33,477 nucleotides of DNA from Deltaproteobacteria bacterium (GTDB lineage Bacteria > Desulfobacterota > DSM-4660 > Desulfatiglandales > HGW-15). The notes beneath the pieces were generated by a model. The model saw only the letters and a program-made list of their open reading frames with translations, was not told the DNA's origin and searched no databases. Made by a program: the position numbers and the translations under genes. Below, piece by piece: positions 1 through 7,293 of this stretch. The stretch's first letter is position 1. Each line of letters starts with the position of its first letter. The stretch is from the NCBI GenBank assembly GCA_016931115.1, contig JAFGFM010000135.1, forward strand, positions 1 to 33,477. Reading direction: 5' to 3'.

Positions 1-710
1 ACTGCGCTGATATCCCTTTCATCAGAAGGGTAACGTTCAATAGCCTCCATACCCAGTTTCATCATCTCTTTATGGTAGTTTGTAATTATAAGAGATTTAA
101 CTTCAGGACCAGTGGAAACAACAGTGTCGGCCTGTTCCCAGAGCCCTTTTTTATTTCTTGTGATCAGTCCAAGCTCCTGCAACACATCAAGCGCCTTTTC
201 TGCCTCCCTTGCAGTAATGCCGGGGTTTAATAATTGTGCAATTTTATCAGGGGTAATATTGTGATCTCCAAAAACCACAATTTCACGTATTGCAGGGTAA
301 TACCACTTTGAAAAATATGCATAGCCTGCCTTATCGATTTTGTGGGATTTGAGGTAACCGGTCACTGTCATCATTTTTTTATAATAATAATCCTTGTCAT
401 CATGGCTTGACGCCTGATTCATGTATACAAGGTTCTCAAAATAATCCCTTTCCTGTTTTTTAAATTCAAAGCCCTTTGCGACTTTTCCTGTACCTTCATT
501 TGACAGATTTCTCTTTCCATCAATTATTAATTTTAAAAAATTGGGTGATGAAAAACCGGCTTTTCCAGCAAAAACCCTGTATGAGAACAGGTAATTCCTC
601 TGTTTTTTGTATTCAAATAAATCTTTGAGAAAGGCCCTGTAATCAAGGTAGTCAAAGATTTTGGGCTTTTCTTTGTCCTTTTTTCCGGAAGTATTATCAG
701 GAGATCTCAT
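1..710 (-). CDS. TIGR02147 / DUF4423 family protein, 3' end cut by window edge
   Basis: Reading the minus strand from the ATG at 710-708 gives an uninterrupted frame to the window edge (236 codons), so the C-terminus is missing. The N-terminus contains FDYLDYRAFLKDLFEYKK, followed by a segment resembling SPNFLKLIIDGKRNLS and later KQERDYFENLVYMNQA. This is the characteristic layout of the TIGR02147 family: an HTH-like N-terminal part, then a region with DYYYKKMM and YAYFSKWYYPAIRE. Members occur in Fibrobacter, Bdellovibrio, myxobacteria and other deltaproteobacteria and are presumed transcriptional regulators; no reaction is known. A winged-helix-like stretch (EAEKALDVLQELGLITRNKKG) lies near residue 170. 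The ribosome site is weak. The gene is divergent from selD with about 350 bp of AT-rich DNA between them. Family assignment is confident, role is inferred. Confidence 0.85.
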   Translation of the reverse strand, partial: MRSPDNTSGKKDKEKPKIFDYLDYRAFLKDLFEYKKQRNYLFSYRVFAGKAGFSSPNFLKLIIDGKRNLSNEGTGKVAKGFEFKKQERDYFENLVYMNQASSHDDKDYYYKKMMTVTGYLKSHKIDKAGYAYFSKWYYPAIREIVVFGDHNITPDKIAQLLNPGITAREAEKALDVLQELGLITRNKKGLWEQADTVVSTGPEVKSLIITNYHKEMMKLGMEAIERYPSDERDISA

Positions 711-1058
711 ATTTATAACCCGTTATTGTGTGTAAAAATATAGCATTTATGTCTTGCCATTACTATGGAAATAATAATGAAAAAAGATTAAATGTATTCT
801 GATGAATACAATAATAAATATGTAATCAATTAATATATTGAAAATAAAGTAAATAATAGAATAAAATTAAACTAATCAATCGTCAATTATTATATATAAT
901 ATTGTTTAGAATTTATTTGCCATTGAAGGGGGTGATAGTAATCATACTTTTATAATGGTAATCAATGTGACAAGATAATAAATGACATATCTTACTGCAT
1001 GTGATAATTAATTTTACCGGTATTCATAATGCTGTGTAATTAATTGAGAATAATATTT
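711..1058. other. AT-rich divergent intergenic region
   Basis: This stretch separates the divergent TIGR02147-family gene and selD. It is very AT-rich, has stops in all frames and shows no RNA-gene fold that I recognise. It should hold both promoters, but no clean -35/-10 pair can be singled out by eye. The one clear structure is the inverted repeat at 793-810, listed separately. Confidence 0.6.
793..810. promoter_or_regulatory. Inverted repeat, candidate operator
   Basis: TGTATTC-TGAT-GAATACA is a perfect 7-bp inverted repeat around a 4-bp centre. It lies 83 bp upstream of the start of the minus-strand TIGR02147-family gene and about 250 bp upstream of selD. Its size and symmetry suit a dimeric regulator, possibly that gene product itself. 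Binding is inference only. Confidence 0.35.
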
Positions 1059-2108
1059 ATGACCGAGACAAAAGAAAATAAAAGACTCACAGAGACCGTA
1101 AAAGGCGCTGGTTGAGCATCAAAGCTGGGTCCGGAGGACCTGGCAAAAGCGCTTTGCGGGTTAAAGCTTCCTCAGAGTGATGATCTACTTATAGGGCTGG
1201 ATACATCGGACGATGCAGGTGTGCTCAAGCTCACTGATGATATTGCCCTGATACAGACAGTGGATTTCTTTACCCCTGTTGTTGATGACCCATACTCATT
1301 CGGACAGATAGCCGCAGCAAATGCCCTAAGCGATGTATATGCAATGGGCGGTGTGCCCATTACTGCCATGAATATTATAGCCTTTCCTGTTAGCAAGATG
1401 GATATCAGCGTGCTGCAGGAGGTGTTAAGGGGTGGCCTTGACAAGATAAAGGAGGCTGGCGCACTGCTTGTGGGCGGGCACAGTGTTGAGGATGATGAGT
1501 TCAAGTATGGCCTTTCTGTTACCGGTAAGGTGCACCCCAAAAAGGTGCTTGCCAACAGGGGGGGGCGGCCCGGGGATATGCTTGTGCTTACAAAACCGCT
1601 CGGCACCGGGATTGTGAACACTGCTATCAAGGGGAATCTTGCAGGGGAAGGGCTCATTAAAAAAGTGATCGAGATCATGGCTGGCCTCAATAAATACCCG
1701 GCAGAAGAGTTTGATGATTTTAAAATAAGCGCATGCACTGATGTCACAGGTTTCGGCCTTATAGGTCATGCCTGTGAGATGATAGATGACATGGCTGTTG
1801 GCCTAAGGCTTTTCAGGGATAGTATGCCTTTTATTCCTGAGGCCATTGAGTTTGCTCAGATGGGCATTGTGCCCGCCGGAGCCTTAAGAAACAGGAAATA
1901 CAGGGAGGGCCAGGTTGAAGGTATGGACAGTATTGATCCTGTGATCCTCGATATCTTATTTGACCCCCAGACATCGGGCGGCCTTCTTGTTGCAATAGAT
2001 AAAAATCAGGCCGGGGATTTTGTAGCAAGACTAAGGTCAAAGGGTATTCAGGATGCCGCCATTATCGGCGAGTTTATTGAAGGTTTCAAAGGTAAGATCG
2101 TTCTATAA
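1059..2108 (+). CDS. selD: Selenide, water dikinase SelD, selenocysteine-containing
   Basis: SelD makes selenophosphate from selenide and ATP, the selenium donor for selenocysteine and selenouridine in tRNA. The frame opens at ATG 1059 and carries an in-frame TGA at 1113-1115 (codon 19) within KGAG-U-ASKLGP. This is exactly where SelD enzymes have the catalytic Cys or Sec followed by an essential Lys (here Lys22). Downstream are the nucleotide-binding DDA-type segment, GGHSVEDDEFKYGLSVTG, RPGDMLVLTKPLGTGI and CTDVTGFGLIGHACEM, and the frame closes with FDPQTSGGLL and a normal C-terminus. The length of 349 residues is typical. Without recoding, the protein would appear to start at GTG 1221 and would lack the active site. 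The ribosome site upstream of ATG 1059 is weak. No selA, selB or selC is in the window, but use of Sec here implies the cell has them. Confidence 0.95.
1113..1143 (+). promoter_or_regulatory. UGA selenocysteine codon and bacterial SECIS-like hairpin
   Basis: The in-frame TGA (1113-1115) is followed by CTGGGTCC (1125-1132), loop GGA (1133-1135) and GGACCTGG (1136-1143). This is an 8-bp stem with two G-U pairs. The apical loop begins 17 nt after the TGA and starts with G, as expected of bacterial SECIS elements that bind SelB. The fold was drawn by eye. Confidence 0.75.
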
Positions 2109-2204
2109 TTATTGCCTTACCCCTCTTTTCATGCCACCTGAAATAACCGCTGTTCACTGTCCGTAATTCCAGATAAATGTGACTGGTTTTTCAGCCATTT
2201 TTAC

Positions 2205-2220
2205 TTTATGTATACATAAA
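2205..2220. promoter_or_regulatory. 16-bp perfect palindrome, candidate operator
   Basis: TTTATGTATACATAAA is self-complementary over 16 bp and is followed by ATGTACA, so TACAT-AA-ATGTA also forms an overlapping inverted repeat. It lies about 440 bp upstream of the first operon gene. The TACA/TGTA halves recall BlaI-type boxes, but the spacing is 4 rather than 2, so assignment to that regulator is weak. Confidence 0.35.
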
Positions 2221-2357
2221 TGTACACACTGTAATCCCACCATTTTTCTTAATGCAGTGTGACGCCTTCCGCATCCAGCCTGTAAAATTGCCTTCTTAAG
2301 GGCTAAAAAAAATAACAGTATTGATTTTTGAAATGATTTATTCTGTAAAAGGTAATA

Positions 2358-2420
2358 TTAAGTAGACATTTAAAGCCTTGCAGTGCTGATAAAAGTCCTT
2401 AATGGTATATTTAAGTAGAC
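2358..2420 (+). repeat. Direct repeat TTAAGTAGAC, two copies 53 bp apart
   Basis: TTAAGTAGAC occurs at 2358-2367 and again at 2411-2420, each followed by a nearly identical TTT-rich tail. The 53-bp offset is close to five helical turns, so both copies would face the same side of the DNA. They may be paired activator sites for the downstream operon; there is no evidence beyond position and spacing. Confidence 0.35.
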
Positions 2421-2659
2421 TTTTGATGGTCTAAATATGGCTTTTCCTCATAAATCCAAATGGTGTGATCAGGCTCAATATCGACCAGAAAAATATTTTA
2501 TTCTCTTCATAAAGTTTTTGTAACAATCTGAAAAATCATAAGTATTCCTGTTTTTACCTATAGATTCCACCATGGTGAATTATTTTTTGCACTTTCAATG
2601 GTATTGAAAATGCATTTCCATCTCAAAATTATAACAAGATGACATTTAAGGAGGCTGGC

Positions 2660-3289
2660 ATGTTCAACATGATTTCACAAGGTGGCATTTTTATGTACGT
2701 AATTCTTGGCGTTTCCATTATCGCCCTGGCCCTGTTTTTTGAAAGGGCTTCATATCTCTATTTCAGGCTCAAGCTAAACATGGATAAGGCCTTTTTCGGG
2801 ATTATGAAGGCACTGGAAAAGGCAAACTACAGTGATGCCCTTAAGGAGTGTTCAAAAATAGAAAACCATCCCCTGGGAAGGATTCTCAAGGCCGGTCTTA
2901 TAAAATCGGATAAAAAGGACAAGGATATTGAGCGGGCAATGGAAGAAAAGATACTGAGAGAGATACCAAGGATCAAGGCGCGTATAAACCTTCTCACACT
3001 CTTTGCAAATATCTCAACGCTACTGGGGCTGTTAGGAACAATACAGGGATTGATGCTCTCCTTTAAGAGCGTGGGCAGTGCATCAGAGGCCATGAAACAG
3101 GAGATACTGGCATCCGGTATATCGGTAGCCATGCTGACTACAGCATTCGGGCTTATTGTGGCGATCCCCTGTCTTATTGCTTATTACGTTTTAAATAACA
3201 GGGGGGAGTTCATCATTGACCAGTTCGAAGAAAAGGCCCTCTCCCTTGCCAATTCTCTTTCTACTTTAAAGAAAGATGGGAGCATATAA
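2660..3289 (+). CDS. TolQ/ExbB/MotA-family proton channel (AglQ-like)
   Basis: A 209-residue inner-membrane protein, the channel subunit of a proton-driven motor. The start is ATG 2660 because AAGGAGG at 2648-2654 lies 5 nt upstream; the ATG at 2639 has no such site. One membrane helix lies at residues about 10-32, followed by a cytoplasmic loop, then two helices containing LLGLLGTIQGLMLSF and SVAMLTTAFGLIVAIPC, the family signature. Its stop overlaps the next gene's ATG (ATAATG), implying translational coupling to the TolR-type partner. In the TolQR, ExbBD and AglRQS families this subunit forms the stator that turns proton flow into motion of a periplasm-spanning partner. The downstream AgmX, barrel and TPR genes point to an AglQ-like role more than to Tol-Pal or siderophore uptake; that choice is inference. 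Confidence 0.88.
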   Translation: MFNMISQGGIFMYVILGVSIIALALFFERASYLYFRLKLNMDKAFFGIMKALEKANYSDALKECSKIENHPLGRILKAGLIKSDKKDKDIERAMEEKILREIPRIKARINLLTLFANISTLLGLLGTIQGLMLSFKSVGSASEAMKQEILASGISVAMLTTAFGLIVAIPCLIAYYVLNNRGEFIIDQFEEKALSLANSLSTLKKDGSI

Positions 3290-3798
3290 TGTCTGCTTTT
3301 TTGCGGCTAAAAAGAAAAGAGATGGAGGATGGGGAACCAAATCTGGTACCCATCATGAACATGTTTCTGGTCATTATCCCGTTTCTTCTTATGTCGGCAA
3401 GCTTTTATCAGATAAAGGCTGTTAACACATCCATACCTGTCCTTTCAAGTGGTGGCGCAGATAAGGCCGGTGAAGAAAACTCTATCAGCCTGACTGTTGT
3501 TGCAGAACTAAAGAAGGAATCGATCAAGCTCTCGGTCATGAGCGACAGACTGACAGATGAAGAGATTCAGCAATTTAAAGCAGAATACACCGCTGATGAT
3601 AACAGTGGCTTTCCTATGGATAAATATACAAGCCATCTAAAGGATATAAAGGCAAAATACCCGAAGAGTGAAACCCTGATCCTGATACCTGACAACAGCG
3701 TTGATTATGAGACCATAATTCGCGCTATGGATATGGCAAGAAAGGCAGGGGAGGTAACCCTTTTCCCGAACGTAGTTTTATCAGGTTCAGTAGGATAG
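3289..3798 (+). CDS. TolR/ExbD-family protein lacking the conserved transmembrane Asp
   Basis: A 169-residue protein with a single N-terminal membrane helix (residues about 18-40, NLVPIMNMFLVIIPFLLMS) and a periplasmic domain ending in a TolR/ExbD-like fold (PKSETLILIPDNSVDYETIIRAMDMARKAG). ExbD and TolR normally have an Asp in this helix that carries protons through the motor. Here the equivalent position is Asn24 (PIMNMF), whereas the next gene keeps Asp. A degenerate and a competent TolR side by side suggest a heterodimeric stator, as with the two TolR-like proteins of the Myxococcus motor. It overlaps the channel gene by 1 nt and is followed 11 nt later by the next gene. The loss of Asp is read directly; its effect on proton flow is inferred. 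Confidence 0.82.
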   Translation: MSAFLRLKRKEMEDGEPNLVPIMNMFLVIIPFLLMSASFYQIKAVNTSIPVLSSGGADKAGEENSISLTVVAELKKESIKLSVMSDRLTDEEIQQFKAEYTADDNSGFPMDKYTSHLKDIKAKYPKSETLILIPDNSVDYETIIRAMDMARKAGEVTLFPNVVLSGSVG

Positions 3799-3809
3799 GA
3801 GTTAGATTA

Positions 3810-4304
3810 ATGGGACTCGGTGAAAGAAGAAGAAAACAAAGCGTTACACCAAAACTTATGCTCACATCCATGATGGATATGTTCACCATAGTGCTGCTGT
3901 TTCTTTTATGTTCACTTTCTGACAAACCGGAATCGATCAGGCTGGATAAGGATCTTGAGCTGCCGAAATCATCTGCCGAAATCGATTACGATCAAAATCT
4001 CAAACTGGTTTTAACCAGGAGCCAGTTGATGATTGATGATGAGAAGGTCGCCGAAGTGAAAAATGGAATGATAAGCGGTGTTGATGAAAAGGATCTTAAG
4101 AAATCTCTTCTGTATAAGCGGCTGAAAGAAACTTTTGAAAAGAGCAAAGAAACGGCAGCGGATAGCAATGAAGATAATGCAAAAGAACAGGAGATAGTAT
4201 TTGTCTGTGACAAGAGCCATGAGTTTAAAGTGATTAACCAGGTAATAAAGACAGCAGGGCTGGCAGGGTATCCCAACTTCCAGTTTGCAGTGCTGCAGGA
4301 ATGA
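3810..4304 (+). CDS. TolR/ExbD-family proton-motor subunit with intact Asp23
   Basis: A 164-residue single-pass inner-membrane protein. The helix KLMLTSMMDMFTIVLLFLL holds Asp23 at the position of the functional ExbD/TolR aspartate. The periplasmic part ends in EIVFVCDKSHEFKVINQVI-type sequence and AGYPNFQFAVLQE, matching the C-terminal ExbD fold. The charged middle (residues about 105-130, rich in Lys, Glu, Asp) is longer than in ordinary ExbD. The AGGAG at 3797-3801 overlaps the stop of the preceding gene and serves ATG 3810. Together with the two preceding genes it completes a TolQ-TolR-TolR set, the composition of the AglQ/AglR/AglS motor. Confidence 0.86.
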   Translation: MGLGERRRKQSVTPKLMLTSMMDMFTIVLLFLLCSLSDKPESIRLDKDLELPKSSAEIDYDQNLKLVLTRSQLMIDDEKVAEVKNGMISGVDEKDLKKSLLYKRLKETFEKSKETAADSNEDNAKEQEIVFVCDKSHEFKVINQVIKTAGLAGYPNFQFAVLQE

Positions 4305-4320
4305 TAAAAAGGAGAAAGGC

Positions 4321-4677
4321 ATGAAAGAAAAATTTTCAAAGATATTAGTAACAGGCCTTTTCACTGCCCTGTTCATCCTGTGCGCCTCATCAAATCTTTC
4401 TGCTGAGGATGAAAAGGCAGAAAAGATAGAGCAGGTTGACAAAGCAGATACGCCAGATAAGTCAAATCAGTCAGATAAAACAGACACTGCTCCTGATAAG
4501 GATTCCCTTATGGAGCGTATTGATTTTGGCAACTCTTATATCCTGGGCCAGAGCATAAAATCAGGCGCCGTATATCTGCTGCATCGTAAAAAGAGCAATA
4601 TAAAAAGCATGTTGAAGACCAGGGATGATTACAGGAAGGAGATCCTGGAAGATCTGAAAGTAAGTAAGAAAAGGTAA
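4321..4677 (+). CDS. Small exported protein of the motor operon
   Basis: A 118-residue protein starting at ATG 4321, with AAGGAG at 4309-4314. A signal peptide (KILVTGLFTALFILCASSNLSA) ends near residue 28, followed by a Lys/Asp-rich linker of repeated DK and SD pairs. A C-terminal block of about 50 residues follows: MERIDFGNSYILGQSIKSGA, then VYLLHRKKSNIKSMLKTRDD. The block looks like a folded conserved motif, and small exported proteins of similar plan occur beside TolR genes in deltaproteobacterial envelope clusters. I do not know a function. Position between the TolR gene and the FHA/TonB-like gene suggests a periplasmic partner of one of them. Confidence 0.7.
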   Translation: MKEKFSKILVTGLFTALFILCASSNLSAEDEKAEKIEQVDKADTPDKSNQSDKTDTAPDKDSLMERIDFGNSYILGQSIKSGAVYLLHRKKSNIKSMLKTRDDYRKEILEDLKVSKKR

Positions 4678-4736
4678 ATAATCCTGACCTGTAAATATTA
4701 AACATTACCAGTCAGTGATAAAAGGGTGGAGGTATT

Positions 4737-7277
4737 ATGGACAAGATACATGCAAATAACCAGGAGGTAAAACCGGATAGTGTCCCGGTTAAAGTCGGAA
4801 ACATGGCAGTTATGCATAATGAGAATAATCCCTCGGAATCAATAAGGATAGAGGTTTATAAGGGGAATGAATTCATAGGTAAAAAGATATTCTCACAGCC
4901 ACGCATATTGATTGGAAGAAGTCTTGAAGCAGACCTTGTACTCTCTGATGAAACGGTTGCTGATCAGCATGCATGTATCACATTGATAGATAAACAGGTT
5001 GTAATCCTTGATCAGACACAAAAGGCAAGCCTGATGATTAATGGCGCATCATGCGGCATTTCCATTATTAATCTATCCGAGCAGGTCGGTATCGGCCCCT
5101 ATACACTTACGATTATCCATCAGAAAGAGGTGATTGAAAATCAATCATCCGGTTCAACTCCTGACAATGAAAGTTTAAAAGAGATAAATACAGCATCAGG
5201 TAACGAAGATACCTCTTTCTCTAGTGCTACAGGTATTTTTATTGCAGAGCAGGCTAAAAGGAATATCGATCAAACAAAAAAGGTTGAAATACCGGAAGTG
5301 GATCTATTCAGCCTGTTACAGGGAAGCCAGAAGACAGAGGATACACTCTTTGACCTGGTGTTTGAAGGTGACATAAAAGCAGGCCTTAATGTTCAGTATG
5401 TTAAATCAGGCCTCGCAAAGATATTAAAGGTTGAGGAATCCCGCATAGAGCCATTTTTTAAAGGGAACAGGGTTATAATAAAAAGCAACCTTGATGTAGA
5501 GACCGCAAAAAAATATAAAGCCATTGTTGAAAAGAGCGGTGCAATATGCAGGCTATATGTAAGCAGGGCCTCAATAGCCAATGATCCTCTTCCTGAAAAG
5601 GTGCCGGAAAAAAAGGCTGTTGTAACCAGCGAACAGCCATCCGTAAAAAAAGAGACAGAAAATACTGCATGTTCAAAAAAGAGGGAGTCTTCTGAACCAG
5701 TAAGACAGTTCATAAAAAAGGCAGAAGAAAAGGCTGTCTGGAAGTTTTACGGGGCTGAGACAGAAGATGAATACGATGAGGATGATATTGACCTCCCTGC
5801 GGATTTTCTACTGAAAGACAAAATAAGTGACTTGAACAGGTCAAGTGAATCTCTGAATCCATCCAATGGAAAGTATCTTGAGATTCTTAAACTTAATGGG
5901 GATGAGATAATAGATATAAGACATCTGGATGAAAATGAGAGGTTTTTTATCACAGATGGTATGAACAAACGGTTCTGTCTCGCTGAGTATACAGGCGCTG
6001 AGGATGCCCGGTTTTATTTCAGGGAGGATCTGCAGGGATATCTTGAGACTGAAGAGAGGCCCCCTTTTGGTTTAGAAGAGCTTGTAAAGGATGAAAACTG
6101 CACAAACAGGCGTAAGAGGATATTTGGTAAAACAATACCTTTAAGGGGCAGGGCGGTCGTCTCTGACGGATATTTTGAATACCAGATGCGCCTGGTGAGC
6201 AGGTCGTTTATACCGGAAGCACCGGAAATAGCAAGGGCCCGTAAAAAACCATACAAGCACCTTGGTGTCTCCCTTGTCTTTCATATCGTCTTTTTAACAT
6301 TCCTCGGGTTTATCCCCTCTTTTCATAGTGAGAATAAACCAGTTGATGAGCCCCGTTTTGTTAAACTCGATTCCGCTCAGTTTGCAGAACTTGAAAAGGT
6401 AATCAAACCTCTGCCAGAACCAGAAAAGAAACCAGAGCCAAAACCAGAACCCAAACCATCGGTACAGCCGCCGGTAAAGGAACAGATAGTAAAGAAAAAA
6501 CCGGAACCTGTAATAGCAAAAAAGGAGCCGGTTAAACTCGCTGCTGACAGCAAACCCTCAGGGGCAAGTGCAGCTTCAGGGCCTGACAAGCATCCTGATG
6601 CAGGCGGCGGATTTGGTAAAGGTAATGTGTCAGCAAGGAATATCAACCAGACAGGAATCCTGAGTATGATTTCCGATACGGTTGGTATCCAGCCGCGCAG
6701 CGCCCTGGCAGCGGTTACGAACCTGGATGCTGTATCAACGCCAAATGTCAGCACTGCCAATTTCAAGGTGGGAGGCGTTGTCGGAAAGCTGGGCACAGGC
6801 GAGATATCGGTGCCCAAGGCATCAGCTGCAATAGTTTCCACAAAGGGCTCGAGCCAGGTGCTGAGGAGTCATGGCGCAAAGGGTGAAGGAAGGGTCGCTG
6901 CGCTTGAAAAAGGTACGACAGGAGAAAAAGAGGTCATGGGTATGGTTACTGTAACGCCTGACAAATCAGTCAGGATAAGCGGTGGCCTTTCAATGGAGGC
7001 GGTAAAGCGTGTTATTGATCAGCATCTGGGTGATATCACCTACTGCTATGAAACCGAGTTGATAAATAATCCATCAATTATGGGAAAGGTGATATTTGAA
7101 TGGAAAATCATGATTTCAGGAGAGGTTGGAGAGGTAAGAATCAAATCATCTTCAATCAATTCTCATGAGATCCATAACTGCATCAAGGAGTCAATTCGTG
7201 GATGGCAGTTTCCAAAACCCAGTGGTGCTGAGGTTATAGTCTCATATCCGTTTGTGTTTGATATTGTAGCATTTTAA
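4737..7277 (+). CDS. FHA-domain, membrane-spanning TonB-like protein with AgmX/PglI C-terminus (GltG/GltJ-like)
   Basis: An 846-residue protein preceded by GGAGG. It has an FHA domain at residues about 35-120 (RILIGRSLEADLVLSDETVA then DQHACI), which in general binds phosphothreonine. A compact domain at about 195-280 (GLAKILKVEESRIEPFFKGN, RVIIKSNLDVETAKKYK) recurs in envelope proteins of this type. A second cytoplasmic block lies near 380-495. A membrane helix (about 508-530) leads to a Pro/Lys/Glu-rich linker (about 550-605) like those of TonB and TolA, a Gly/Ala-rich spacer, and the AgmX/PglI C-terminal domain (about 749-846) with RVIDQHLGDITYCYETEL and IRGWQFPKPSG. The layout is cytoplasm, membrane, periplasm, suited to carry motor force outward. 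It resembles the Myxococcus inner-membrane proteins GltG and GltJ/AgmX in plan. Domain calls are firm; motor coupling is inference from family and operon. Confidence 0.87.
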   Translation: MDKIHANNQEVKPDSVPVKVGNMAVMHNENNPSESIRIEVYKGNEFIGKKIFSQPRILIGRSLEADLVLSDETVADQHACITLIDKQVVILDQTQKASLMINGASCGISIINLSEQVGIGPYTLTIIHQKEVIENQSSGSTPDNESLKEINTASGNEDTSFSSATGIFIAEQAKRNIDQTKKVEIPEVDLFSLLQGSQKTEDTLFDLVFEGDIKAGLNVQYVKSGLAKILKVEESRIEPFFKGNRVIIKSNLDVETAKKYKAIVEKSGAICRLYVSRASIANDPLPEKVPEKKAVVTSEQPSVKKETENTACSKKRESSEPVRQFIKKAEEKAVWKFYGAETEDEYDEDDIDLPADFLLKDKISDLNRSSESLNPSNGKYLEILKLNGDEIIDIRHLDENERFFITDGMNKRFCLAEYTGAEDARFYFREDLQGYLETEERPPFGLEELVKDENCTNRRKRIFGKTIPLRGRAVVSDGYFEYQMRLVSRSFIPEAPEIARARKKPYKHLGVSLVFHIVFLTFLGFIPSFHSENKPVDEPRFVKLDSAQFAELEKVIKPLPEPEKKPEPKPEPKPSVQPPVKEQIVKKKPEPVIAKKEPVKLAADSKPSGASAASGPDKHPDAGGGFGKGNVSARNINQTGILSMISDTVGIQPRSALAAVTNLDAVSTPNVSTANFKVGGVVGKLGTGEISVPKASAAIVSTKGSSQVLRSHGAKGEGRVAALEKGTTGEKEVMGMVTVTPDKSVRISGGLSMEAVKRVIDQHLGDITYCYETELINNPSIMGKVIFEWKIMISGEVGEVRIKSSSINSHEIHNCIKESIRGWQFPKPSGAEVIVSYPFVFDIVAF

Positions 7278-7293
7278 AGGAGGTCTATCAGTG

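Larger units (their letters stand above)
2109..2659. other. Long intergenic region upstream of the motor/envelope operon
   Basis: About 550 bp without a credible gene. It lies between selD and the 12-gene operon and should contain that operon's promoter and leader. It holds a perfect 16-bp palindrome at 2205-2220, immediately followed by further TGTA/TACA half sites, and a direct repeat TTAAGTAGAC at 2358 and 2411. No convincing intrinsic terminator for selD is visible. The last bases carry the AAGGAGG ribosome site at 2648-2654. Confidence 0.6.

Noticed and set aside
1172-1769. Long minus-strand open frames opposite selD
   Set aside because: They lie wholly within the well-supported SelD frame, lack ribosome sites and have Ser/Pro-rich or otherwise unnatural composition typical of antisense frames.
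1221-2108. SelD as a 295-residue protein starting at GTG 1221
   Set aside because: It would lack the catalytic Sec/Cys and Lys; the upstream frame through the UGA is conserved SelD sequence and has a SECIS-like hairpin.
2295-2308. GCCTTCTTAAGGGC as an intrinsic terminator
   Set aside because: The stem is short with mismatches and is followed by A, not T, on the plus strand; the minus strand has no gene ending here.
4011-4442. Minus-strand frame of 143 residues across two genes
   Set aside because: It spans the end of the TolR gene and the signal peptide of the next gene and has no ribosome site; the plus-strand genes have clear family features.
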